Source: Bactericera cockerelli (taxonomy: Eukaryota > Arthropoda > Insecta > Hemiptera > Triozidae). Taken from it: 64,000 nucleotides of DNA. The notes beneath the pieces were generated by a model. It was not told where the DNA came from and did not search any database. It worked only from the letters and a program-made list of their open reading frames with translations. The stretch covers positions 51,022,085 through 51,086,084 of the forward strand of contig CM044957.1 of the NCBI GenBank assembly GCA_024516035.1, written 5' to 3'. Positions 52,156 to 61,687 of the stretch are shown one piece after another. Both the position numbers and the translations under genes were made by a program. Positions within the stretch are counted from its first letter, which is position 1. Every line of letters begins with the position of its first letter.

Positions 52156-52332
52156 CTGAAAGAAGCTAATATTAGGGAAATACATAGCGTACGGAAATAC
52201 CTTTAACAACGAGTTTTTCTGTACATTGAAAAAATTAAGTCATTGGTGTTACTAGGTCCGGACATTTTCTATATATTTATTTTTATATATATTATATTAT
52301 TTCCGCACTTCCGTACGCTTGGTTAAGTTAAG

Positions 52333-52686
52333 ATGAGAAATCTCATTCTTCATGTCAGGAAGATGCTTTCGATTTCGACTACAGCCTTGCCTCAGGAGCA
52401 CAGAGCCAGGAACAAGTCAAGCCGAGCCCTGGTAGTATGTACAATTGTACAGGAGTTAACGTCCCGTGAAGACATTCCAGTATTTTGTTCTCAAAAGGAG
52501 AAGAGTATTTATAAAGGAACATTGGAAGTTAGAATGGAAGAAATAAAAAGATATTATTGTTCCTTTCCTGTTCCAATAAAACAAGAGAGAAACCCCCCCA
52601 CTAAAAAAACCAAGCCTCAAGGACATGTTTTACAAAGAACTGAGTCTATTAAACATGTAGATATACATCATTTACTACAAATTTAA
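52333..52686 (+). CDS. Unassigned 117-aa ORF
   Basis: ATG at 52,333 to TAA. Composition is normal and mildly basic: TTALPQEHRARNKSSRALVV, QKEKSIYKGTLEVRMEEIKR, then PVPIKQERNPPTKKTKPQG and a C-terminus ending VDIHHLLQI. No signal peptide, membrane segment or known domain recognised. AATAAA-like signals occur at about 52,951. It is free of SINE matches and lies between two minisatellite-like regions. Could be a small gene, a terminal exon or an old transposon piece; chance cannot be excluded. Confidence 0.25.
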   Translation: MRNLILHVRKMLSISTTALPQEHRARNKSSRALVVCTIVQELTSREDIPVFCSQKEKSIYKGTLEVRMEEIKRYYCSFPVPIKQERNPPTKKTKPQGHVLQRTESIKHVDIHHLLQI

Positions 52687-52999
52687 TACGAGAACCCAAT
52701 AACATTTTTGAATTTTATTCTTTAAGCCTCATTTTTTACTCGAAGGACATTTTTTTCAATTCTTCCTCTTCTGGTGGACTGTAACAAGCCGCTAGGGCCT
52801 AAAACCTCCACGAACCAGTTTTTTTTGCACACATTCCGAATCTAGTACCTACATGCATGTTTCACGGAACAATAAGAATTATTTTATTAATTTGATGTTG
52901 TATAATGTAGGTAGTTATATAAAATTTATTTTTTTGTAATGACTTCATACAAAATAAATTTAATTCAATTCAATAAAGTTTATAGAGAGCTTTAAGAAA

Positions 53000-53265
53000 G
53001 AAATTGAATTGTATGCGCGCCGTATTACTATTTTGTGTATGCAATGCCCAACAATTGTTCCAAATTACATTTCTTGTGAAGTGCAGCTGAAGGAACCCCG
53101 TACAGAAATTGATTGATATTGTGTGCTTGCCGTATAGCTTCTTGAATATGCAATGCGCAATAAGTGTGTAATTAAATCATTTCATTAATAAAAATTGATT
53201 GAAATTGTATGCGTTCCGTGTAATTATTGGTATACTATACAATGTGCATTGTTTCTACTAATTTA
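53000..53265 (+). repeat. Diverged tandem repeat of about 105 bp, three units
   Basis: ATTGAATTGTATGCGCGCCG (53,004), ATTGATATTGTGTGCTTGCC (53,112) and ATTGAAATTGTATGCGTTCC (53,198), each followed by TATGCAATG-like text. Confidence 0.75.
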
Positions 53266-53299
53266 ATTTTCTAGGTTGTTTTTTTAGAAACTGAGGGCG

Positions 53300-53460
53300 T
53301 TCTTTTCATATCGTGACGGGGGTTTCACCGTCTATTCGCTGGAAACTCATCACGCGAGTTCGAACTTGGATGGTCACCCACCAAAGTTCTGGACGTTGCT
53401 TAACTTCAGTGACAAAATGAGATCCGGTGCATTCAACGTGCCATTGACGGACGGTATGAA
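53300..53460 (-). mobile_element. SINE family B with the clearest 5S rRNA head
   Basis: Read on the minus strand: CACGTTGAATGCACCGGATC then TCATTTTGTCACTGAAGTTA then AGCAACGTCCAGAACTTTGG then TGGGTGACCATCC. This follows insect 5S rRNA from the first domain through the internal promoter (GAAGTTAAGCAACGTC, TGGGTGACC). The family B body follows (TTTCCAGCGAATAGACGGTG, AAACCCCCGTCACGATATGA). It is a SINE, not a 5S gene: 5S positions are altered and the body is attached. Confidence 0.88.
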
Positions 53461-53488
53461 GTAATTTATTTCTACTGATCCCATTACA

Positions 53489-53562
53489 GCTTGATCGGTA
53501 AGATTGCAACCTTATAACCTAAGGATTGGTGGTTCAAATCCAAACGTGGTAGATTTTATAAG
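53489..53562 (+). mobile_element. tRNA-like SINE head (F-like)
   Basis: TACAGCTTGATCGGTAAGAT then TGCAACCTTATAACC and GGATTGGTGGTTCAAATCC (B box). No body. Confidence 0.6.
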
Positions 53563-53569
53563 AACCTTG

Positions 53570-54360
53570 GAGTTATGGTGTCGTCATCACCCATGTTTCA
53601 TTGAACAAAAACTTCATTTTAACCTTCAGTTAAAAAATCTCTCTAATTTTAGAACGAGGTCACGATTTTTTTTCTTTAAAAACACAATAACAGTCCAAAC
53701 AGAATTCTGCACATTTTTCTATTCCAAACATTTTTGGTTAAAAAGAAGAGCAAAAGAAAAAGACAAAGTAACCTTCATGGAATATGCACTTAAGTACAAA
53801 ACGATAATAATTCATTCTAGCATTTTTTTCACGAATTCCATTTGTATTCGTGCTCTTCTTTTAATTTTACTGTTGAGCTTTACGTAGAGTTTGGATTTTC
53901 TATTTATCAGGAAACAAACTTGGACTTTTGCTTTGGTACGTGTCATTACCGAATGGTGTTGATGGTTTTTTTTCTTTCTTAAACTTTCACTTTGGAGATT
54001 AGTTTATTCTGTGCATACAGATATCGCAGTCACAAACTCACTTCATACACACATCAACAAACGCCCACGCACATAAAAAATACACAGCCATACATATGAC
54101 CTATTATGACCAGTTGATTCTAATTCTGGTGTATTGTTTTTGGTAGTTTTTTTTTTTAAATTTAGCTGATACCATTTTCATTAAGTTTTTTTCTTCAATT
54201 CAACTCTTTTTTTAATAGAAAAATCGTGGAAATAAACTGGCCTAATTGCCGTCTATCCTATTCAGTTTGACCGTGGGCAGGGTAAAGCTGTGTTGACAGA
54301 AACTGCAATTTTAACATGAAACTCTACATCTATGTGCAGAAAGTTTGCATTCAGCTTCAG
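53570..54360. other. AT-rich, nothing recognised
   Basis: A 127-aa plus ORF (53,504-53,887) begins inside the tRNA-like head and has no domain; judged chance. Confidence 0.4.
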
Positions 54361-54374
54361 GCTTCGTTGGGTTG

Positions 54375-54660
54375 CATGCATGAGAGAGATGGAGAAAAAT
54401 AAACATATAATATGTTAGAGAAGGATGGAAATAAAAGAAAAGAGAGAAGGAGAAATAAATATATAAAAGAGAGAGAGGGAAAGAGAGATAGAAAAAGAAA
54501 GAGTAAGGCTTCATAAATGGGTTAGGGAGAGACAGGAGTATAGAAAGAAAGCTAAATATGTAGAGGTACATAATATGTATAATGTATATGTATATTATGT
54601 ATATGTTAGATAAAAGAAAAAGACAGAGGAAGAAAAAAAGAGAGAGAGAAAGCTTTCGAA
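54375..54660 (+). repeat. GA-rich tract with TA/TG repeats
   Basis: AGAGAGAGGGAAAGAGAGAT, AGAAAGAAAGC, then ATGTATATGTATATTATG and AGAGAGAGAAAGC. The minus 134-aa ORF is low complexity. Confidence 0.85.
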
Positions 54661-54845
54661 GCTTGAATAATTTAAGGGACTTGAAAAGCACAAATAAGAG
54701 CTTTTCAACTTTCAAAATTTTTCAGAATTTTTCTTTCAAAAATCAGGATTTTATTTCCAAAGTAGGAAGGACATTTAGGAGGAAAATGTAGGGAGGAGTT
54801 TAAGTATAGGAAAAGAAGAAGAAGAAGAAGAGCAGGAGGAGAAGA

Positions 54846-55033
54846 AGGTCTGGCTTGATCGCAAAGGTGGCGGACTCGTAACCTGGAGTTCGGTGGTTCG
54901 AATCCCAAGTATGGCAAATATAATAATACGGTAGGGCGGGATCAAGTCCCGGTTTCAGCGAAAATTTCGTAAAGCGAGGTTGAGAAGTTATGATATCAGG
55001 ATAGTGATTCACAAGAGTAGGTATCATAATTTT
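54846..55033 (+). mobile_element. SINE family F with internal insertion in the head
   Basis: TCTGGCTTGATCGCAAAGGT then GGCGGACTCGTAACCTGGAG, TTCGGTGGTTCGAATCCCAA, then AATAATACGGTAGGGCGGGA, then CAAGTCCCGGTTTCAGCGAA and the F body (GTAAAGCGAGGTTGAGAAGT). The B box region is partly doubled (GGTTCGAATCCC and TCAAGTCCCGG). Confidence 0.75.
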
Positions 55034-55044
55034 TTATTACTAAG

Positions 55045-55203
55045 GGTTGAATTATGAAACAGGATTAGATTTAATCCAAGTAGACACTGTCTCTTAACAC
55101 GCCTTTTAGTGGGATTTTCAACCAATCACAGCGCACTGTAGCTTGAGTTAAGTGATGGTGTCTACTTGGATTAAATCTAATCCTGTTTTATATTTCGGCG
55201 CAA
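55045..55203. mobile_element. Family K palindromic MITE, compact
   Basis: GAATTATGAAACAGGATTAG then ATTTAATCCAAGTAGACAC mirrored at GTGTCTACTTGGATTAAATC then TAATCCTGTTTTATATTTCGG. Centre contains CAACCAATCACAGCGCACTG as in the other K copies. Confidence 0.88.
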
Positions 55204-55271
55204 AGAGTCTGTTTTACTTTTTGAATTATTCACTCTAGTACTTTTAACTTTTTTAACTTAGTAAAGCCTCG

Positions 55272-55342
55272 ACTCAAACTGCCGCAGGCGGGACTCGAAC
55301 GGACTTCCCGGTTAGAGTCCGCTGTCTTACCCATTGGCAGAG
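55272..55342 (-). mobile_element. tRNA-like head, reversed (F-like)
   Basis: CAGGCGGGACTCGAACGGAC, CCCGGTTAGAGTCCGCTGTC then TTACCCATTGGCAGAG. Confidence 0.65.
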
Positions 55343-55389
55343 AAGAAGACAGTAGAAAATGCGGAGACAATAATAATAACAACACTTTT

Positions 55390-55562
55390 CAGTTTAAAGT
55401 AACCAAGCGTATTCTACCACCTAACCCTCAGAGTATTATTATTATGTGGTTACAACTCAAATAAATGAGGAAAAATTCATGCATTGGGTGGAGTTCGAAC
55501 CAACGGATCCCTACGCTACCTGGATTACCAGACTAGCGCCTTAACCACTCGACTACCGATGT
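55390..55562 (-). mobile_element. SINE family D, reversed
   Basis: TTCTACCACCTAACCCTCAG, CATGCATTGGGTGGAGTTCG then AACCAACGGATCCCTACGCT, TACCAGACTAGCGCCTTAAC then CACTCGACTACC. Confidence 0.85.
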
Positions 55563-55718
55563 ACGGAGAAGAGTTAGAGGTAGTGAGAAACAGGGGAGGG
55601 AGGCAGACATACATACATAATTATTACATACACACATACATATATGTACAGAGAACACATTTGTGGTGAACTGTTCCATCCGTGCTACCCCGGAGAAGTA
55701 CTTGCATAGGTTTGGACT

Positions 55719-55904
55719 TTGTTAGCAAACTCAAGAGAGACTTCAAAGCTCAAACTTGAAAACCACCAGACTGAATTTGAGAGAAAAGTTCTCGAAAACA
55801 TTTTTGATAAATCCATTCCTTTCAAAGAAAATGTGTTTAGAGTTTTCGAGGGTACATGGCCAAAGATTGTATCTTTTGTTTATCTTTACAGGATTGAAAC
55901 TTAA
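55719..55904 (+). other. Unassigned 61-aa ORF
   Basis: Charged, helix-prone composition (SKLKLENHQTEFERKVLENI) ending in a hydrophobic IVSFVYLYRIE. No known domain, no upstream signals. Listed only because it is not low complexity. Confidence 0.12.
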
Positions 55905-56225
55905 GTCCTTCGGTTGATTAGAGTTTTCAAGCTTTTAATGTATAATTCACAAGCCCTTTCAGTCCAATAGGAGATTCTACACCCTCCAGAAATTCCTATT
56001 TTAATCTATTTTAGCGGGGAAAAAATACATTTTTACTATATTAGTGGAAAATAAACTGTCTTGAACTTCCTCGTGATTGGTTCACATTTTACACACTTGG
56101 CAATCTTGAGGTTTCATAATAACTCACTTGCATCTTTCAAACCGCTTAACCGATTTCCTGCATAGAAGATTTCCTGATTTAATCAACTCGTTTTGTTAAG
56201 AAGATTTCCAGGACCAACTCCCAAA

Positions 56226-56597
56226 TGTATATTCCAGAATAAGTTGCCTGGGTACCTTCAGGAGTAATGTATATTCCAGAATAAGTTGCCTGGGTATCTC
56301 CAGGAGTAATGTATATTCCAGAATAAGTTGCCTGGGTACCTTCAGGAGCAATGTATATTCCAGAATAAGTTGCCTGGGTACCTTCAGGAGCAATGTATAT
56401 TCCAGAATAAGTTGCCTGGGTACCTTCAGGAGCATGTATATTCCAGAATAAGTTACCTGGGTACCTTCAGGAGCAATGTATATTCCAGAATAAGTTGCCT
56501 GGGTACCTTCAGGAGCAATGAATTTTCCAGAATAAGTTGCCTGGGTACCTTCAGGAGCAATGAATTTTCCAGAATAAGTTTCCTGCGTATCGCTAGG
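56226..56597 (+). repeat. 42-bp minisatellite, about 9 units
   Basis: GTATATTCCAGAATAAGTTG then CCTGGGTACCTTCAGGAGCA then AT, with 42-base spacing (56,228 and 56,270). Open frames exist on both strands (139 plus, 190 minus codons; 14-residue repeats such as TQATYSGKFIAPEG), because the period is a multiple of three and the unit lacks stops. Several one- or two-base slips change frame between units, which argues against selection for coding. Confidence 0.93.
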
Positions 56598-56978
56598 AGA
56601 CAAGATAATCCAGGGATTAAGTTTTACTACCTTCCTGCTTTTCGTGTAACGGACCATAATGATTGTATATACATAGGTACGTTGGACTACATAGATGTAT
56701 ATGCATATGTACCGTGCCATTATTTCTTTAATGTATATGTACCATAACAATGTATGTATATGTAGCACTACATGGATTTACCTACCTGGATTACCCATGT
56801 AATTCCTAATGCGTGTGTGTTTGTATAGGAGAATTGTGATTATAGACTTTTTCAATTTCGACCTGGTTCGGGAAAATATCCTGTTCAATTTCCGCCGAGG
56901 ATAGAGAGGTGGGGAGGAGAGGCGATACAAAGAGACAAAGAAAGAAAACAAGAGAAAAAGAGATGGATTTACCTAGAG

Positions 56979-57510
56979 CAGCGATTCTCAACGGGAGCGA
57001 TTTGAGATTTCTAGGGGGGCGAAAGAGAAAAGGGGGCGATGACCGATCAGGGGGCATTTGAGGGGCGATGCACAAAAATGAATAAGTACCGACCAAAGTG
57101 TGTCGGAGAAGCTCTGGCCTCAGGTAATAAAAACTTGTCCAGATCTGTATGATAAGGGTTGAGTGGAAGAGATTGCCATAGGCAATAACCCCGCCCTTTA
57201 GTTAGGACATATGTATATATTTTGTTTATTTTTTTTTCTTGTGTTATATTATTAATATTGTCAATTTTTATATTTAATTTTTACTATTATTTGTCTGTAC
57301 CTATATATGTTCTACCTACTAATAAAGAGTTTCTAAATAAATAAATAAAATAAGGCAAAGTTGTTGTTACTTGCCTTCCCAACAACATACTTGGTTGAGA
57401 AGTGCTTCAGTGCTGTTACTTATCTAAAATCTAAAAGTAGGAACAAACTGTACAAATTTAGTGTGCAAGGTCGAAAGGGGGCGATGAGGAAAAAAGGTTG
57501 ATAACCGCTG
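56979..57510. mobile_element. hAT-like MITE with a nested LINE end
   Basis: Ends CAGCGATTCTCAAC ... GTTGATAACCGCTG (inverted, two mismatches), flanked by ACCTAGAG and ATATAGAG (6 of 8). CAGCGGTTCTCAAC-type ends are classic hAT. Inner GGGGGCGATGA occurs at both sides. Interrupted by LINE family I. Confidence 0.82.
57147..57345 (+). mobile_element. RTE-like LINE 3' end (family I)
   Basis: GGGTTGAGTGGAAGAGATTG then CCATAGGCAATAACCCCGCC then CTTTAGTTAGGACATATG, tail AATAAAGAGTTTCTAAATAA. Confidence 0.78.
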
Positions 57511-57534
57511 ATATAGAGGATCTGAGAAAGTAGG

Positions 57535-57785
57535 CGAGACAGAGAAAGAGAGTGAGATAGAAAGTAGACGAGTTAGATACGAGGAGAGAAAGAAAGATTA
57601 TGAGATAGAAAAGAGGAGAGAGAGAGAGAGAAAAATAAAAGACAAAGACGGTGATAAAAAGATAGAAAAAGACAGAGGGAGAAAAAGACAGGTAATTTGG
57701 CTGAGAACTAAGAGGAGAGGTAGAGAAAAGGAAGAGTTTTGGAGGGGAAAGAGAGAGAGAGAGATAAGTCTCTGGAGAATAGACA
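57535..57785 (+). repeat. GA-rich tract
   Basis: GAGACAGAGAAAGAGAGTGA and similar; the 166-aa minus ORF combines this tract with SINE C and is not a gene. Confidence 0.88.
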
Positions 57786-57814
57786 TTGAAGAATAATAAT
57801 GAAAATATTTATTT

Positions 57815-58098
57815 GACTTTCTTTTGTAACTACAGCAGCTACTCAAAACGCTTGTGGTCTGTGTTGTAGCTTGTCCATCCCCTGGTATCCGTCCCCTCTG
57901 ATGGGCGAGAAGTGACACAATACTTCCCAATTCCCAGTTAGGTGTTGTGTCAAGACGAGTACAGTAGAGCATCTGAAGCATGATACAAAGATCCTTAACC
58001 ATATTCTTAATACAAATTTTTGTCGGCACTGGGATTCGAACCCGGGACCTTGCGCATGACAAGGGAGTTTCTTGCCACTGAGCTAATCGCGCGCTCAA
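57815..58098 (-). mobile_element. SINE family C, reversed
   Basis: GCTTGTGGTCTGTGTTGTAG, GGGCGAGAAGTGACACAATA, reversed B box GGATTCGAACCC (about 58,031) and head CTTGCCACTGAGCTAATCGC. Confidence 0.9.
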
Positions 58099-58304
58099 AT
58101 ATAATGCAGTTATAAATGAAGATAAATTAAACGTAATTATTGCCTATGGCATTTTACCTCCGAGAAATTTCTAATAGTTAAAATTAAAAAAAAATGATTA
58201 CTATTCACGGGGGAATATTGTGTCCATAATTTTTTTTTATGGAGTGTATTTTTCTTTCGAACCCTTACAAAAAAAGCCTTTTATTCTAAGTGGTTGTCTT
58301 AAAA

Positions 58305-58470
58305 AAGAAAGTGAGAGAGAGAGAGGAGAAAGATTTGTGAAGGGAGAGAGAAATGAGTTGAGAAAGAAAGCGAGAGAGAGAGAGAGAGAGAGAGACAGTG
58401 AGTGAGAGAGAGAAATAGAGGAAGAGTTAGAAGGAGAAAAAAAAGAGACGCAAAAGGTGGAAGAGAGAAA
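58305..58470 (+). repeat. GA microsatellite
   Basis: GAGAGAGAGAGGAGAAAG and (GA)n at 58,372-58,392. Confidence 0.9.
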
Positions 58471-58795
58471 CTCCAGAGATTCAACAAGTATTGTTAATAG
58501 AGATTAATCCTGAAAAAGATTTTCGTAACAATGAAAATCCCCAGAGCATAACATCATCAGTACCTCGGTATTATGGTAGCATACTAATTTATAGGTCATA
58601 TTACAAGATATTACGGGGGATCAAAGGGCCAAGCAGTATCTATAGCAACGTATTTCTCTTGCAATGCAGATATGGAATAGTGGCAGTATAAAGGGAACTT
58701 TTCCTCCATCCAATTCCTTCTGTGAAGTTTTTGATTTGTAATTTAATAAGCTGGTGATTTGTATGGTTACATTGCTTCGATTTCACATGCATCTG

Positions 58796-59608
58796 GTGCG
58801 ACACCACACGACTTTCCTTACCACTCGAAAAGAAGCCAAATTCTACCACTAGTGACTCAACCGTAAGAGATAGCAAACAAATAATGACAAATTCGTAATT
58901 AGCGCTTCAAAATCATCGGATTTGATATGTCAGAGCCCCAATCTAGGGTGAATAATAAAAATCTGGTGTAAACATCACACGACTTTCCTTATCTCCCAAA
59001 AAGAAGTCGAATTCCGCCACTGGTGACTGAACGGTAACAGATAACTAAAAATCAATGCCAAATTCGTGATCAGCACTTCAAAATCATTTAATTTGATATG
59101 TCACAACCCCCATCTAGGATGAATAATAAAAAAGTTAGTCCAATCGGGTCCCCTACAATACCGGTAAATTGGGGCCGGTTTCCAAAAAGTTAAAGATATC
59201 AAAAAAATGATCAGAGTGAACCCCTATTATTTTTTTAATCTGAGAAAATGTTGTTCTCGAACTTTTTTTGTATCTTTAACCAATTCAAAGAAGCGGTGCT
59301 TGCGGCCAATATTTGCGGCCCTGCGGCCGCAGAATGCGGCCGATTTCAACCAAAAGTTTCATGGTTCGTCTGGTGTATAAAATTAATTACCATACCAAAT
59401 TTCAAGTCTCTAGCTCTTACCGTTCTTGAGATATCCTGTTCACACACACACAGACACACAGACACACAGACAGACGCACGGACCAATGGCTGAAAACCAC
59501 TTTTTTGGTATCCTGAGGCTATGATTCGTCCAGAAATGTGAAAAGCTGGGTAGGTCAAATTTTCGACGAATACAATACTTTCCTTATTATAGGATAAGGA
59601 AAGTAAAA
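58796..59608 (-). mobile_element. Family L element, copy 2, with its end module duplicated
   Basis: Reversed relative to 17,020-17,681. The terminal hairpin ACTTTCCTTATTATAGGATA then AGGAAAGT is at 59,578-59,605. The other end has two 168-bp modules in tandem, each beginning ACACGACTTTCCTTA (58,804 and 58,973) with CCACTRGTGACT and TTTGATATGTCA. Includes GCGGCCGCAGAATGCGGCCG and an (ACAC)AGAC run. Confidence 0.82.
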
Positions 59609-60062
59609 AAGTTAATCCAAGCGGGTCCCCCCCAAAATACAGGTAAATTGGGGCCGGGTTCCAAAAAGTTCAAGGTATCAGAAGAATGATCTGAGTTAAA
59701 CCCCTATTATTTTTTCATTCCAAGAAAAAGTTGTTCTCTATCTTTTTTTGTATCTTCAACCAATCCAAAGGAACGGCCCTGGCAGCCATATTTTGCGGCC
59801 CTGCGCCCGCAGATTGCGGCCGATTTCAACTAAAAGATTCGTGCTTCGTGTGGTGTATAATATGTAGAATGAACTTCCATACCAAATTTCAAATCTCTTG
59901 CTCTTACCGTTGTCGAGATATCATGTTCACAGACAGACGGACGCACGGACCAATGGCCGAAAACAACTTTTTTGGTATCCTGAGGCTATGAATAGTCCAA
60001 AAAACTGGATTGGTCAAATTTTAGATTGATATATTTCCTTATTAGGATAAAAAAGTAAAAAG
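59609..60062 (-). mobile_element. Family L element, copy 3, lacking the end module
   Basis: TTAATCCAAGCGGGTCCCCC then CCCAAAATACAGG starts inside the element immediately next to copy 2's hairpin. TTGCGGCCCTGCGCCCGCAG, CAATGGCCGAAAACAACTTT and a decayed terminal hairpin (ATTTCCTTATTAGGATAAAA) follow, then again AAAAAGTTGATC. Confidence 0.78.
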
Positions 60063-60329
60063 TTGATCTAGATTTCTAAAATATCTTTTAGATGACATCA
60101 TCCCTAACCTTTTAGATGACATCAATCTGTAAATGCATAAAACTAAAATGGGTGTCTACTAAGGTGTAAGACAACTTTAAGCTAACGTCCACTACTCTCA
60201 AAGATGTTATAGTTGAGTAAGAAGATATTAAGCGCTTCTTTAATGGTTTTTCCATGGATAAGTAAGAAATGGATGCGTCATAACGTATATCTCGTGGGTA
60301 ATAAATTTGCCCAACAAATTATCCAATAT

Positions 60330-60500
60330 GATTCGGTGTCCACTCATACCTTGTGAGGAAAAATGAGTAGTTACTTGTATGAGTAACGACCAGTGGAGGC
60401 ATTATCAGAGTAAAGAGAAATTATTCGAAATGCAAAGGAGGCTCTTAGTAATGCTGCGCTACCCACAAAAATTGTGAAGAGGCCTTGTAGTTCACCACAA
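60330..60500 (+). mobile_element. SINE family H, 5' truncated
   Basis: TGTCCACTCATACCTTGTGA then GGAAAAATGAGTAGTTACTT, GACCAGTGGAGGCATTATCA, CTGCGCTACCCACAAAAATT then GTGAAGAGGCC. Confidence 0.78.
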
Positions 60501-60552
60501 ATAAAATCATACATACAACTATCCAATATGACTACCGTTATGAATAAAACAG

Positions 60553-60785
60553 AAAAGAAATTAATTTGTTATTTTTGTGATGTTTAAAGAAAAATTAATT
60601 TGTTATTTTTGTGATGTATAAAGAAAAATTAATTTGTTATTTTTGTGATGTATAAAGAAAAATTAATTTGTTATTTTTGTGATGTATAAAGAAAAATTAA
60701 TTTGTTATTTTTGTGATGTATAAAGAAAAATTAATTTGTTATTTTTGTGATGTATAAAGAAAAATTATTTTGTTATTTTTGCGAT
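60553..60785 (+). repeat. 34-bp tandem repeat, about 6 units
   Basis: AAAGAAAAATTAATTTGTTA then TTTTTGTGATGTAT with 34-base spacing (60,601 and 60,635). Very homogeneous, so recent. Confidence 0.95.
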
Positions 60786-61070
60786 TTCCTCTGTGAACTA
60801 ACAAAGATGATTTTAGGGGAAAAGTTTGAGGCGTTCTCCATTTCTTATTTCACCATGGGTTTCCTTAGTGTACTAATACAAATATGTAATTGAATACAAT
60901 AATGTATGATACTTAATGGTCGGACTTTTTAATGGAACATTAAACTTGTTTTTCTCTGTCTATTGTGTCAGCGAAATGTAATGGAACTTATTAACCCCGC
61001 CGCGCCGGGTGAATGACCGCTGTGAACGGATTTACTTCCGAGTATGAATATGTATAATATTATTGTCTGC
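60786..61070. other. Unassigned intergenic DNA
   Basis: Nothing recognised. Confidence 0.4.
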
Positions 61071-61073
61071 CAG

Positions 61074-61233
61074 CCTCCGTGGCGTAATGGTTGTGACTAC
61101 TGACCGTAGTCCAGAGATCCCGAGTTCGATCCCCGGTTGGGGTTTCCTCCGAGAGTGTGGCTTTTATATTTCGTAAGGCGAGTTTGAGTAGTTGTGACAT
61201 CACGAATGTGATAACACAAATATGATAACTTTA
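61074..61233 (+). mobile_element. Chimeric SINE: family B tRNA head on a family F body
   Basis: Head GCCTCCGTGGCGTAATGGTT then GTGACTACTGACCGTAGTCC, B box GAGTTCGATCCCC, as in the reversed copy at 41,560-41,637. After a 20-base junction comes the F body: TCGTAAGGCGAGTTTGAGTA, GTTGTGACATCACGAATGTG, ATAACACAAATATGATAAC. Confidence 0.83.
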
Positions 61234-61282
61234 CTGTCTCTTTCTAAAAAAAAAAAAAATATGAGTGTTGCACAGCCGTTTT

Positions 61283-61556
61283 AATTTCGTAGCTATGAAA
61301 CAGGAGGTACTGTAGACGCTTGTGGTCTGTGTATTGTAGTTTGCCCATTCCGTAGTATGCCTCCCCTCTGATGGGCGAGAAGTGACACAATACTTCCCGT
61401 TTAGGTGCTGGGTCAACACGAGCGCACCGGAAGGTATCCCTTACAAATAACTGTAACCAAATTTTGAATACAAATTTTTGTCGGCGCGGGGGTTTGAACC
61501 CGGGTCCTTCCGCATGGCAAGCGAGTGCTTAACCACTGAGCTAATCGTGCGCTCTA
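61283..61556 (-). mobile_element. SINE family C, reversed, well preserved
   Basis: GCTATGAAACAGGAGGTACT, GCCTCCCCTCTGATGGGCGA, CCGGAAGGTATCCCTTACAA, reversed head GGTTTGAACCCGGGTCCTTC, CATGGCAAGCGAGTGCTTAA. Closest to the 43.8-kb copy. Confidence 0.92.
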
Positions 61557-61687
61557 TTTTAACCAGATAATTATTTGTCCTGCTTCCAGGTTGCTCAGCA
61601 TGACTCTGGCTTTGGACGGACTTGGCAACATTACCATCAACCCGAAGGTAACTAAATAACAATAGATCTTAGTCTTAGTGCGCGAAC

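Noticed and set aside
53345..53455. 5S rRNA gene
   Set aside because: Altered at many positions, lacks the T-run terminator in the right place and is fused to a SINE body.
57598..58098. 166-aa minus-strand ORF
   Set aside because: It runs from a reversed SINE C head through the SINE body into a GA tract; no coding evidence.
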